21,519 nt of DNA from Mageeibacillus sp. UBA4314 (GTDB lineage Bacteria; Bacillota; Clostridia; Saccharofermentanales; Saccharofermentanaceae), in the NCBI GenBank assembly GCA_002394605.1, contig DGUI01000049.1, forward strand, positions 1-21,519, written 5' to 3'. A program made the position numbers and the translations under genes. Below, one piece after another: positions 5,937 to 15,500 of the stretch (positions within the stretch are counted from its first letter, which is position 1; each line of letters opens with the position of its first letter). The notes under the pieces are model-generated. The model saw only the letters and a list, made by a program, of their open reading frames with translations, did no database searches and was not told the DNA's origin.

Positions 5937-7621
5937 GTTGTCGGATAGAGAATAAATCCGCCTCCGGGCGTCTCATTTTTGGTATATCCGAGATGTTCGA
6001 ATATAGCGCTTATGTCACCATACCTGTTGTCGATGTAGACTGCATCCGGCTTCCTGTCGGGAAAAAGCTCATAATAAGCAAACAGATTCGAGGGCTCATA
6101 GACCCATGCAAGGGACGTATATGCACCGACCTCCTTGCCAATGTCGGCATAAAGCCAGTATTCATTCGTCATTACCAGGATCCTCCTGACCGATCCGTCT
6201 TCCCGGAGCGGCATGGTCTCACTTCTCTGGAATTCATATGTATCATATGACTGCTTTGATATCGTAAGTCCCTTTGCTATGCCATGATCAACATAAGTTG
6301 TCTCAAGTGACTTGTCATTGTCAGCAAAGACAAAGTTGATGCGCCTTTCGCAGAGCATTATGAACAGGACTGCGAAGACTGCTGTCATTGACGCCGCCAT
6401 TACCTTGAAGATAACGGTCCTGCTGCCGGAACTGATCATTGAAGAGACGCACCTGACAGACATCACCAGTGAAGCAGCCGTTGATACAGTGCAGGCCGAT
6501 GCTATCGACATGAATCCGAGGTTCGAAGTAAAGTGGATGCAGAATGAATACAGTATTCCCGGTATCCATACATATCTGAAGAGGACCTTGTTGATGTCGT
6601 CAGCAAACATGGCTCTGCAGTACGGTGCAAGGATGACCGGCGGGAACATGTAAAGATTTGCAACTTCCACTCCCTGGATGACATAGCAGACATAAATGGC
6701 CAGGACCAGCAGGAAATGTATCGCAAGCCCTGTCCTTACCGCACGCGGATTGTTCCTGTACCTGACGAACATGATCACGATCAGTGAAGAGACGATGGCA
6801 ATGAGCGTGACATAAGACGACAGGGAGATCTCCATGAAGTAACCTGTGATCTTCTCCATAAAGTCTATTGCATGTTCATTATCCTTGAACATCATGGGCA
6901 CGGTCTTGAGATAATACTGCAGCGGTGCCGCCGACAGACATGTCCCCAGGAAAACGATCATGCTCGTGATGATGCCAAGGAAGGTAAAGAGCCAGATCCT
7001 TGTATAGCGGAGGTTCTTCCTGATCAGGCAGACAATGATCGATACGGTAAATACAAGATATGCAAAGACCAGGAATGGACAGCTCATAACTGCCACAGAG
7101 AAAAGAACTCCTGATACGAAATACTGGAACCTCTCAAACTTCCTTGCAGTCGCTATGATCACACAGGCCGACAGGAGAAACGCGATCCCGATCGTGTTGT
7201 AGTAGAGGGACATCTCTTCTGAAGGCACATACATCAATATCATTACGGAAGATATAACAGCACCCGTCCGTGACACTGACTTCAGCCTGTAGAATATGAA
7301 CAGTGAGAAAAGGATCCAGAAGATCACGAACGCATATCTGCAGAACAGGACTATCCCTTCAGTACCGCCGCTGATCTTGTCAAACAGTCCCGCTACCGGG
7401 GTAAGGAGAAGAAAAGACAGCTGCGTTCCGTGCCATTCGTGCAGGAGCATCTTATCGCCCCTCCAGAATCTCAATGCGGTCGAGATATGATAAGACTCTT
7501 CATACGGAAAACCGTACCTGCATTTCCAGAACAGTGACACACAAGCCGCAATAAATATGATCACATATGCGATCAGGATATATCTGCCGTATCTTTTCTT
7601 ATCGATCCCGGAGGAATTCAC
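5933..7621 (-). CDS. Polytopic membrane protein, GT-C glycosyltransferase-like (unknown function)
   Basis: I do not recognise a specific family. The 562-residue protein has about ten hydrophobic membrane segments. The first is residues 13-32 and the last about 404-423; a soluble, probably extracytoplasmic, C-terminal part of about 135 residues follows. The first outer loop (about 38-64) reads YEESYHISTALRFWRGD then LHEWHGTQL. This resembles the acidic, His-containing first loop of GT-C transferases such as PMT/ArnT-type enzymes, which use lipid-linked sugars. That likeness is an inference from pattern. The start is GTG at 7621, whose last two bases begin the hisB stop (GTGA overlap), so it is translationally coupled to hisB. 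It has no evident role in histidine or purine synthesis. A transporter or other membrane enzyme is possible. Confidence 0.6.
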   Translation of the reverse strand: MNSSGIDKKRYGRYILIAYVIIFIAACVSLFWKCRYGFPYEESYHISTALRFWRGDKMLLHEWHGTQLSFLLLTPVAGLFDKISGGTEGIVLFCRYAFVIFWILFSLFIFYRLKSVSRTGAVISSVMILMYVPSEEMSLYYNTIGIAFLLSACVIIATARKFERFQYFVSGVLFSVAVMSCPFLVFAYLVFTVSIIVCLIRKNLRYTRIWLFTFLGIITSMIVFLGTCLSAAPLQYYLKTVPMMFKDNEHAIDFMEKITGYFMEISLSSYVTLIAIVSSLIVIMFVRYRNNPRAVRTGLAIHFLLVLAIYVCYVIQGVEVANLYMFPPVILAPYCRAMFADDINKVLFRYVWIPGILYSFCIHFTSNLGFMSIASACTVSTAASLVMSVRCVSSMISSGSRTVIFKVMAASMTAVFAVLFIMLCERRINFVFADNDKSLETTYVDHGIAKGLTISKQSYDTYEFQRSETMPLREDGSVRRILVMTNEYWLYADIGKEVGAYTSLAWVYEPSNLFAYYELFPDRKPDAVYIDNRYGDISAIFEHLGYTKNETPGGGFILYPTT

Positions 7622-8208
7622 AGTACGCCCTTCGTCGATACTACCTGACCGGCAAATCTCTCGTCGATGCCGACTGCCTGTCTTAATGCCCTCGCCGTTG
7701 CCTTGAACATGGACTCGGCCTTGTGGTGGTCATTCGTCCCGTAAAGGTTCTGAACGTGGAGCGTAATATTCGCATTATAAGCAAAGCTCCTGAAAAATTC
7801 CTCGAAGAGCTGGGTATCCATGGTTCCGCACATGTCACCGGCAAACTCGGCATCGAACACAATGAATGCTCTTCCTGATACATCAACTACTGCCCTTGAT
7901 AAAGCTTCATCAAGAGGAATAGCTGCAGAACCGAATCTTGTGATCCCCTTCTTGTCTCCCAATGCCTGATCCAGGGCCTTACCCAGAGCGATACCGACAT
8001 CCTCGACCGAGTGATGAGCATCAACCTCGAGGTCACCCTTGCACGTGATCTTCATATCTATACCGGAGTGCTTCGACAGTGCAGTAAGCATGTGATCAAA
8101 GAATCCGATGCCTGTATCCACCGTGCTCTCGCCCTTGCCGTCAAGGTCGATCCATACGCTGATATCTGTTTCCTTTGTGGTCCTCTTGATCTCACCGGTA
8201 CGTGCCAT
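7618..8208 (-). CDS. hisB: Imidazoleglycerol-phosphate dehydratase
   Basis: HisB removes water from imidazole glycerol phosphate to give imidazole acetol phosphate. The 196-residue protein is the single-function dehydratase. It carries the duplicated manganese motifs DAHHSVED (His65, His66) and NDHHKAES (His161, His162), the FFDHML segment (about 36-41) and the C-terminal STKGVL. It lacks the N-terminal HAD phosphatase domain of the enterobacterial bifunctional HisB, so histidinol-phosphate phosphatase must come from another gene. The ATG at 8208 lies four bases after the hisC stop. Its stop overlaps the GTG of the following membrane protein gene. Identification is secure. Confidence 0.97.
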   Translation of the reverse strand: MARTGEIKRTTKETDISVWIDLDGKGESTVDTGIGFFDHMLTALSKHSGIDMKITCKGDLEVDAHHSVEDVGIALGKALDQALGDKKGITRFGSAAIPLDEALSRAVVDVSGRAFIVFDAEFAGDMCGTMDTQLFEEFFRSFAYNANITLHVQNLYGTNDHHKAESMFKATARALRQAVGIDERFAGQVVSTKGVL

Positions 8209-8212
8209 AACT

Positions 8213-9295
8213 TCAAAGCTCCTCTCTTATCGCATTAATCAAAGCTTCCATCTCGTCGTCAGTGCCTATCGTGATCCTCAGATAATCACTGATCTTCGGT
8301 TTATTAAAGTACCTTATCAGTATACCCTTAGATCGAAGTCCGTTGTATAACGATTGTGCGTCAATTTGCGCAGGCGGTTTGGCCCATACGAAATTCGCCT
8401 GCGAATCCGTAAGTTCGAATCCGAGTTCCCTGAGCTTACCGGATGTCCACTTGCGTGTCCTGATTATCGCCTGTCTCGTCTTCTCCCAATACTCCCGGTC
8501 TAGAAGTGCCGCTTCAGCGACTTTCTGTGCTACCCTGTCACCCGGATATGAATTGAAGGAATCCCTGGCCATCGTAAGACCTTCAATAAGGTCTTCATCA
8601 CCCATCGCAAATCCCATCCTGATCCCTGCGAGGCTGTAAGATTTCGACAGGGTCATCGTTACGATCAGGTTCTTATACTCGCCGATGAGCGAAGCCGCGC
8701 TTACATATCCTTCGGCAAAATCCGCATATGCTTCATCTACAAGGACCGGCACATCAGGATTTGCATCGAGTATCTTTCGAATGTCTTCGATGGATATGAG
8801 CTTCGCCGTTGGGGCGTTGGGATTGGCAAAGGCGATGCCGCAGCAGTCCTTGCCGCAGTAATCGTCAGGATCAAGAGTAAATCCTTCACGCAGGGGTATG
8901 CTCTCACATCTGACATCGTAGAAGGAAGAGAATACGGGATAGAAGCTGTAGCTGATATCAGGTACCAGGACTGACTTGCCCGTGTTGTACTCTTTCTCGA
9001 AGAACGTCTGCCAGCACAGCGCGAGGACTTCATCCGAACCGTTGCCGACAAAGACATTCTCACGCCTAAGTCCATACACCTTGGCTACGGCATCCCGGAC
9101 GATGTCAGAACCCGTGTTCGGGTATAGTCTGAGGTCATCGGTATCAAACTCTTCCATTGCCTTACGTACCGCAGGTGACGGGGGATAAGGATTCTCGTTC
9201 GTATTGAGCTTTATCACCTTCTGCCCGGGTCTGGGCTGCTCTCCTGCCACATAGGGCTGCGCCTGATTTATCTTTTTATTCCAGTATTTACTCAT
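8213..9295 (-). CDS. hisC: Histidinol-phosphate aminotransferase
   Basis: HisC is a PLP enzyme that transaminates imidazole acetol phosphate with glutamate to histidinol phosphate. The 360-residue protein has the fold-type I pattern: KLNTNENPYPPSP near the N-terminus, GNGSDEVL for cofactor phosphate, NPNAPT, VDEAYADF with the pyridine-binding Asp, and the Schiff-base Lys218 in TLSKSYSLAGIRMG. The ATG at 9295 overlaps the hisD stop by four bases (ATGA), showing translational coupling. Broader aromatic aminotransferase activity occurs in the family, but the position between hisD and hisB supports the histidine role. Length and motifs are standard. Confidence 0.96.
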   Translation of the reverse strand: MSKYWNKKINQAQPYVAGEQPRPGQKVIKLNTNENPYPPSPAVRKAMEEFDTDDLRLYPNTGSDIVRDAVAKVYGLRRENVFVGNGSDEVLALCWQTFFEKEYNTGKSVLVPDISYSFYPVFSSFYDVRCESIPLREGFTLDPDDYCGKDCCGIAFANPNAPTAKLISIEDIRKILDANPDVPVLVDEAYADFAEGYVSAASLIGEYKNLIVTMTLSKSYSLAGIRMGFAMGDEDLIEGLTMARDSFNSYPGDRVAQKVAEAALLDREYWEKTRQAIIRTRKWTSGKLRELGFELTDSQANFVWAKPPAQIDAQSLYNGLRSKGILIRYFNKPKISDYLRITIGTDDEMEALINAIREEL

Positions 9296-10590
9296 CTGTT
9301 AAACCTTGTTCTCAATGATTCCGCGTGGCAGGTAAGACCTTCACTGTCAGCAAACTTTGCCACGTCCTCGTATACTTCCCTGAGCGATTCCTCATTGTAA
9401 TCAATGACGCTCATCTTCTTATAGAAATCACCTGTGTTAAGAGGTGAGAAGAACCTTGATGTTCCCGATGTGGGAAGAGTGTGGTTGGGACCTGCGAAAT
9501 AATCCCCCAAAGGCTCCGGAGAATAATTGCCGAGGAATACCGCACCTGCATTGTTGATCTTATCGAGCATTGCATCAGGATCTTCCACACACAGCTCAAG
9601 GTGTTCCGGAGCGATCTCCTCCGAGAAAGCAACTGCCGTATCAAGGTTATCGCATACAATGATGGCGCAGTATGTCTGAAGTGAACTCTCGAGTATCTCC
9701 CTGCGCAGCGCCGCATCGGAACGCCTGTCAGCACTCTCCAGCACTTTACCGGCAAGTTCCCTGTCATCGGTAAGAACGATCGCTGATGCGATCTTGTCGT
9801 GCTCTGCCTGGCTCAGCATATCAGCCGCAACGAACTCAGGATCGGCAGACTTGTCAGCTATTATGAGGATCTCCGAAGGGCCTGCGAACATGTCGATGTC
9901 CACCTGACCGTATACAAGTCTTTTTGCGGTATTGACGAAGATGTTGCCCGGTCCGCAGATCTTGTCCACTCTCGGGATGGTCCCGGTTCCGTACGCCATG
10001 GCTCCTATCGCCTGGGAACCGCCGACCTTATAGATCTCCGTCGCACCTGCGATGGATGCGGCAGCCAGGATGACAGGAGCTATCGTTCCGTCCCTGCGCG
10101 GGGGTGTACAGAATACTATCCTCTTTACACCTGCGACTGAAGCAGGTATGACATCCATCAATACAGTTGACGGCAAGGGCGCAGTACCTCCCGGCACATA
10201 TACGCCTGCCGTTGCAAGCGGCCTTACCCTTACTCCGATCCTGGAACCCTTTGCGGTGTCCATCATGAAGCCTTCCTCGCGCTGTCTCTCATGGAAAGTC
10301 CTGATGTTCTCTGCCGCTCTCTTGATGATCCTGAGCAGATCGGGCTCGATCGTATTTATCGCATCGTCGATCTCTTCCTTAGTCACTCTCATCGTGGCCG
10401 GGGTAAGATCAGCCCCGTCAAACTTTTTTGTGTATCTGAGAACAGCTTCATCACCATTCTCCTTTATGTCATCCAAGACTCCCTGAACGATCGACACGAC
10501 ATCGGACTTCTGCATCTTGCTGCGGAGTCCGAGCTGTTCACATACTTCCTTAAGATTCTCTGTTGTTCCTTCTATTAATCTGCAACGCAT
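9292..10590 (-). CDS. hisD: Histidinol dehydrogenase
   Basis: HisD oxidises histidinol to histidine in two NAD-dependent steps, the last reactions of the pathway. The 432-residue protein matches the family. Zinc ligand positions are Gln261 and His264 (LSQAEHD), Asp363 and His422. The catalytic pair is Glu329-His330 (IAPEHLEL). The NAD-binding region includes GAMAYGTGTIPRVDKICGPGN. HTLPTSGTSRFFSPL is also diagnostic. The ATG at 10590 lies one base after the hisG stop, and the hisD stop overlaps the hisC start. All catalytic residues are present, so an active enzyme is expected. Confidence 0.97.
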   Translation of the reverse strand: MRCRLIEGTTENLKEVCEQLGLRSKMQKSDVVSIVQGVLDDIKENGDEAVLRYTKKFDGADLTPATMRVTKEEIDDAINTIEPDLLRIIKRAAENIRTFHERQREEGFMMDTAKGSRIGVRVRPLATAGVYVPGGTAPLPSTVLMDVIPASVAGVKRIVFCTPPRRDGTIAPVILAAASIAGATEIYKVGGSQAIGAMAYGTGTIPRVDKICGPGNIFVNTAKRLVYGQVDIDMFAGPSEILIIADKSADPEFVAADMLSQAEHDKIASAIVLTDDRELAGKVLESADRRSDAALRREILESSLQTYCAIIVCDNLDTAVAFSEEIAPEHLELCVEDPDAMLDKINNAGAVFLGNYSPEPLGDYFAGPNHTLPTSGTSRFFSPLNTGDFYKKMSVIDYNEESLREVYEDVAKFADSEGLTCHAESLRTRFNR

Positions 10591-10591
10591 C

Positions 10592-11233
10592 TCATACCTC
10601 TTGGTCTGCCAACTGTTCTCTTATCTTCGCGATCATGGGCTTGATCTCGTCTGCCTTCATCTGCATCGATACGCGGTTTACGACGACTCTTGCGGATATG
10701 TCGGCAACAGTTTCGAGTACATCAAGCCCGTTCTCATAAAGTGTTCTTCCTGATTCAACGATATCAACGATGACTTCGGAGAGCCCTATAAGGGGTCCGA
10801 GCTCAACGGAACCATGGAGCTTTATGATCTCAACGCTCTCCTTCTTAACATCCTCGAAATAGTGCCTGGTTATATTGGGATACTTCGTTCCTACCCTCTT
10901 GTTAGGAACTGTATCGAGCTTGCCCTTGAGTTCTCCCGGACCGCAGACGCACATCCTGCACTTGCCGAAGCCAAGGTCGATGACCTCATAAAGATCCCTT
11001 CCCTCTTCGAGCAGCGTATCCTTACCGACAACGCCGAGATCCGCTGCGCCGTACTCTACGTATGTAGGTACATCGGCGGGCTTTGCCATGATAAACCTCA
11101 GACCCGCATCCGCGTCTTCGAGGATCAGCTTGCGTGACTTCTCCCTGCCCGCGGATACATCGTATCCGGCTGCTTCAAGAATATCCAGTGCCTGCTCTGC
11201 AAGGCGTCCTTTTGATAAAGCTATGGTGATCAT
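10592..11233 (-). CDS. hisG: ATP phosphoribosyltransferase, short form (HisG-S)
   Basis: HisG joins ATP and PRPP to phosphoribosyl-ATP, the committed and feedback-controlled step. At 213 residues it is the short form, which lacks the C-terminal histidine-binding ACT-like domain and needs HisZ for activity and regulation. The N-terminus IALSKGRLAEQALDILEAAG, GAADLGVVGKDTLLE and the PRPP-loop region VDIVESGRTLYENGL are characteristic. The ATG at 11233 overlaps the hisZ stop by four bases, so the two subunits of the hetero-oligomer are made in coupled fashion. Feedback by histidine would act through HisZ. Identification is secure. Confidence 0.97.
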   Translation of the reverse strand: MITIALSKGRLAEQALDILEAAGYDVSAGREKSRKLILEDADAGLRFIMAKPADVPTYVEYGAADLGVVGKDTLLEEGRDLYEVIDLGFGKCRMCVCGPGELKGKLDTVPNKRVGTKYPNITRHYFEDVKKESVEIIKLHGSVELGPLIGLSEVIVDIVESGRTLYENGLDVLETVADISARVVVNRVSMQMKADEIKPMIAKIREQLADQEV

Positions 11234-12429
11234 CCTTCTTCCCCCTCATTCACATAAAAACTTGCCGGAATATTGTTAAGGTCACTGTAACTGTCGAGTT
11301 CCTCCTCGCTTAAGCCGCTGCAGTCAAGGATAACTGACTTGTACTCACTGCGCAGCGCCCTTGCAAGTGCGATCGCCTTTGCCCTTGCTCCCTTGATATT
11401 CCTGTCGTAGCCGACGATGGCGGAAGCCTGTTCCTTTGTGAACTCCAGCCCCTGACGCATAAGTGCGGTGATCGCAAGTGTCAGTGACATGGAAAAGCCC
11501 ACAGCCTCCATCTTGCGGCCAAACAGTTCGGCAACGTTGTCATATCTTCCTCCTCCGAAGATCGGGAAGCCTACTTCATATGTGTATCCCTTGAAGATGA
11601 CACCGGTGTAATACCCTTCATATCCAATGAGGCCCAGATCCACCGTAATGTACTTAAGATATCCGTACTCGTCCATGATATCGAGGATCCTTCTGATATC
11701 TTCAAGAGCAGCCTTTGCATCGTCTGAATCGACTCTCTGTTCGAACTGATCTAGGACTTCATAACCTCCCTGGCATTCTATGAACATAAGGAGCGTCTCG
11801 GAATCACGGGCATCAAGGCCGGCTTCTTTCGCCGTGCTGGCGATCGTGACCGAATCCTTCTGCTTGATCGCGTTACGGATCGTCTTCCTGGCTTCATCAG
11901 TAAGTCCGAACTCATCTGCTACCTTGTCAAAGAACTTGACCTGTCCTAATGATACCTGAAGGTCCTTGATACCGATCTCGAGGGCAGATTCAACTGCGAG
12001 CGCGATGACTTCGCTGTCCGCCTCAGCACCGGAAGCCCCCATGAACTCAACTCCGCCCTGGGTAAACCCGCTCTGCTTTCCTCCGCCCATCTGGTTGAAG
12101 CGGTACATGTTCTCGATATAGAACAGTCTTAACGGAAGCGGCTCATCCTTATAGAGATTTGCGGCAAACCTTACGGCGGGAACCGTACCGTCATATCTCG
12201 TGCAAAGAAGCCTGCCCTTCTGATCGCAGAACTTGAACAGATCCTCAGCATCTACAAGATCAGTCGATGTATAGATATCGCAATACTCGATGCCGGGAGT
12301 CTCAATCTCCTTGTAGCCCGCACCGGTGAAGACCTCCCTGAGCTTGCCCTCTGCCTCGCGCTTGAAGGCGCAGATCTCGGGAAGCTGATCCGTAAAACCG
12401 TCTGGTGTGTAAAACTTGTTGTTGCTCAT
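11230..12429 (-). CDS. hisZ: ATP phosphoribosyltransferase regulatory subunit
   Basis: HisZ is a catalytically inactive relative of histidyl-tRNA synthetase that assembles with short HisG and senses histidine. The 399-residue protein has class II synthetase-like motifs, including motif 2 FYIENMYRFNQMGGGKQSGFTQGGVEFMG and the late block FGGGRYDNVAELFG. It lacks the tRNA-binding anticodon domain expected of a true HisRS, and its adjacency to a short hisG settles the assignment. It is the first gene of the his operon. The ATG at 12429 has GGAGT upstream and follows a short leader of about 50 bases. HisRS is the main alternative but less likely in this context. Confidence 0.93.
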   Translation of the reverse strand: MSNNKFYTPDGFTDQLPEICAFKREAEGKLREVFTGAGYKEIETPGIEYCDIYTSTDLVDAEDLFKFCDQKGRLLCTRYDGTVPAVRFAANLYKDEPLPLRLFYIENMYRFNQMGGGKQSGFTQGGVEFMGASGAEADSEVIALAVESALEIGIKDLQVSLGQVKFFDKVADEFGLTDEARKTIRNAIKQKDSVTIASTAKEAGLDARDSETLLMFIECQGGYEVLDQFEQRVDSDDAKAALEDIRRILDIMDEYGYLKYITVDLGLIGYEGYYTGVIFKGYTYEVGFPIFGGGRYDNVAELFGRKMEAVGFSMSLTLAITALMRQGLEFTKEQASAIVGYDRNIKGARAKAIALARALRSEYKSVILDCSGLSEEELDSYSDLNNIPASFYVNEGEEG

Positions 12430-12452
12430 ATATTACTCCATTTGCGTATTTT

Positions 12453-12487
12453 ACTTTAGTCTGCTAAAGTCTTTAGCGGACTAAAGT
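12453..12487 (-). promoter_or_regulatory. Tandem palindromic operator at the his promoter
   Basis: Two 16-base palindromes of the form CTTTAG-N4-CTAAAG (12454-12469 and 12471-12486) lie side by side with one base between. Together they make a 35-base near-perfect larger palindrome from 12453 to 12487, with one mismatched pair and a single central base. It begins one base after the -10 box and covers the expected transcription start, the classic place for a repressor. Histidine regulation by a TrpR-family protein (YerC/HisR) has been proposed in Firmicutes; linking it to this site is inference. Centre-to-centre spacing is 17 bases. Confidence 0.75.
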
Positions 12488-12516
12488 ATTATAATAACCC
12501 GTTCCGTATTTGTCAA
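12488..12516 (-). promoter_or_regulatory. Consensus sigma-A promoter of the his operon
   Basis: On the minus strand the boxes are exact consensus: TTGACA (12511-12516) and TATAAT (12488-12493) with a 17-base spacer. Transcription should begin near 12481, giving a leader of about 50 bases before hisZ. Such a perfect promoter fits strong expression that must be held down by the operator next to it. The -35 box starts one base after the stop codon of the preceding HD-GYP gene. The leader is too short for a T-box. Confidence 0.88.
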
Positions 12517-12517
12517 A

Positions 12518-15500
12518 TCATTCATCAAATTTTTTCCTGATATTGTTTATGTCATCCATCGAACCGCCGCCGTTATCGTCCTTGGCGCGCATCCCGCCTT
12601 TGTTAACCAGGCGCATGAATGCATCAACAACATCAGGTGTGAGCTGTGTTCCGGAGACCTCCTGAATGATGGATACCGCTTTCTCGAAATTCATGCGGCT
12701 ACGGTAAGGTCTGTTGGAATACATCGCATCAAAGCAGTCTGCAACTGCGATTATCTGTGCAACTCTCGGTATCTCATCCCCCGTAAGTCCTCTGGGATAT
12801 CCCTTACCATCAGGACGCTCATGGTGGGCCCATGCGCCGATAGCGAGTTCGGGAAGGATGCTGATGCCCTTAAGTGCTTCATATCCCTTTTGCGCGTGAG
12901 CCTTGATCTGCATGAACTCTTCATCAGTAAGCTTGCCGTTCTTGTTCAGGACTTCCTGAGGAATACCGATCTTGCCGATATCGTGGAGGAGAGCTATGTT
13001 GTAGTACCTCTCGACAGTCTCGTCATCGTATCCCAATTCCTCAGCCAGTTTCTTCGTATACTCCGCAACTCTGAAAGAATGACCGTTTGTATAATTGTCC
13101 TTCATATCGATCGTCTTTGCGAAAGCCTTGGTGATCTCACGGATGAGGATCCTGTCGTCTTCTTCCTTCTTCTTGAGCTTTTTGAGCTTTGAACGGATTA
13201 TAAGGGCTGTTACGGCAACTATGGCAGCTATGCCTGCTACGGCGATGACCACATAGAACCATACCTGCTCGTAGATCGCTTTCGTCTTGACGATCCCGAT
13301 CGAGTAAGAGACGGATTCATTGCCGGAAGGATCGAACACCTTCATTACGAAGTTATAATTCCCTCCGTCAAGGTTCGTATAGTCAACGGGTTCAAACTTG
13401 CTCCTCTGAAGCTTAACGGGATCCTTGTCAAATCCCTCAAGACAATAGGATACAAGGGGATTGGCCAGAGAATAATTATAGATATATCCGTGGATCGTAA
13501 CCTTCATTACATTGTGCGGTATGGTGATCCTTCCGCTCTCATCAGGGTAGATCTTCTGTCCGTCTGCCTCAATGTACGGAACGTTCAGATTCCAGTCATA
13601 GGATAATCCGTTGCTGTGGTTGACATTGACCTTGGTGACTCCGCTCGTGCCCGAGATATAGAGATCCCCGTCTTCAGTCAGCTCGCTGTATGAGTTCGCT
13701 GTCGCAATATTGGCAAGGCCGTTATCCTTGCTGTAGAATGTCGCATTGATCTCTCCGTTCGCCAGAAGATCCTTCGTGGGAACGGTATAGATACCGTTGC
13801 TGCTCAAGACCCACATGATCTCATTATTGATCTCATACAGATCGAAATTGTTCGAATAAGGGAAGCCGTTGATGTTGGTCACATTCAGCGAAGAGTCGAT
13901 ATAACCGATGGAGTTGCTCGTTACAAACCAGCTGATGTTGCGCTTAGGATCATACTTGACACGCATGACGACATCAGATCCCAGACCGTTATCAGTCGTG
14001 ATGCTGCTTACTGTGCCGTCGCCGTTGATGACAAATATACCGCTTCCGTCCGTACCGACTAAGAGCCTGCCATTATCGATCTCAGTTACCGTAAGGACTT
14101 CAGGATTATGGATCCCCTTGTCATTATCATAGATCTCAGAGATCTTGCCGTCCCTGATGAACACGATGCCGCCGGTCAGAGCCGCCACGATCTTGCCGTC
14201 AGAACATTCACAGACAGTCCTTACACGGGCGGAAGGCATTCCGTCTTCATATCTGTAACACACAGCCCTGTTATCATGGATATGAACAAGACCGTAATCA
14301 CTGTATGAAGATATCCACAGGCCATCATTACTGTCTCTTATGATCGATCTTATCTTGCATGAACTGAGCATCTTCATGAGGTCGTTTACGATGAGCATGT
14401 TGCCTGTGGCAGTATCGACTTCCTTCAGAGGATAATCATCCAATACGCCTTCTTTCGATAAGACAATGAGTCCGTCATCCGTTCCCACAAAGAGCTTACC
14501 CTGATAGAAACATGTGCCGTTTACTACTCTCTCTTCGAGACCGTATTTATCAAAGATATCTGTAAACATGTTGGGAACGATCTTCATTACTCCCTGGCGT
14601 GATGAAGCAAACCAGAGGTTCCCCTGATAATCCACCATGAAATCCTCTATCGAATTATGCATGGGGACGTTCCTTATCTCCGAGATCTTCTCGCCGTCAT
14701 ATGTGCATATTCCGTTATCTGCGCAAATCCAGAGCTTACCGTCGTAGAACTCGATGTCATTGATGTACTCACAAGGTCTCGTCAGTATCAGTTTGGAAAC
14801 CGTGGCAACTTCGCCCGGCATCAGATGATAGATCTCTGCCCTGCTCGTACCTATGTAGATCAGTGAAGGATCTTCCGGATCAGGCATGATGGACCTCATG
14901 TTCTCCAGTCTCATGTCGCTTCCACGGTAGTAATCTGCTATACTGCTGCCCTTGATCGTGAAGAGGATGTCTGTATTTGTAAGACCGTAAACAATATCAT
15001 CCTTACCGACCACGAGCTGCCTGATGTAAAGATCGTTGATCCTGTCATCGTCTATTACTGACAGATTAAGATCCTTATCGATGACCGCAACCCCCTTTGT
15101 CGTTCCGAAATAGATATCTCCGGAAGCGCTCTCCGCGATCTGCTTGATCGTCAGCGACCTCAGTCCGTCAACCTGGCCAAAGTGCCTGTAATGTCCCTTG
15201 TCCATCAGGACGATACCGTTGTCGTTCGTGCCTACCCAGACCCTGTCCTTACTGTCAACGTAAAGACTGACAACACTCGTGATATCTGATTCATTCGAAT
15301 CTATCCTCTCGAAAGCATGGCCGTCATATTTTATGAGTCCGCTGTAACCTCCGATAAGAAGAGCGCCGTCAGACGTCTGTGCGAGCGCATTAGCCTCTGA
15401 TGTCGGAAGTCCGTTGGGATTGTCATACAATACTGCAGTATAACCGCCCTCACCAGTCGTGGGATCTACTGCGATCTTCTGACCGTCTTCAGCCAGGGCA

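Noticed and set aside
12453..12487. Intrinsic terminator for the HD-GYP gene
   Set aside because: The palindrome could fold as RNA, but no U-tract follows on the minus strand and it lies over the his start site, so a DNA operator is the better reading.
12430..12517. T-box riboswitch ahead of hisZ
   Set aside because: The promoter places the start near 12481, leaving about 50 bases. There is no T-box core sequence and no room for the specifier stem.
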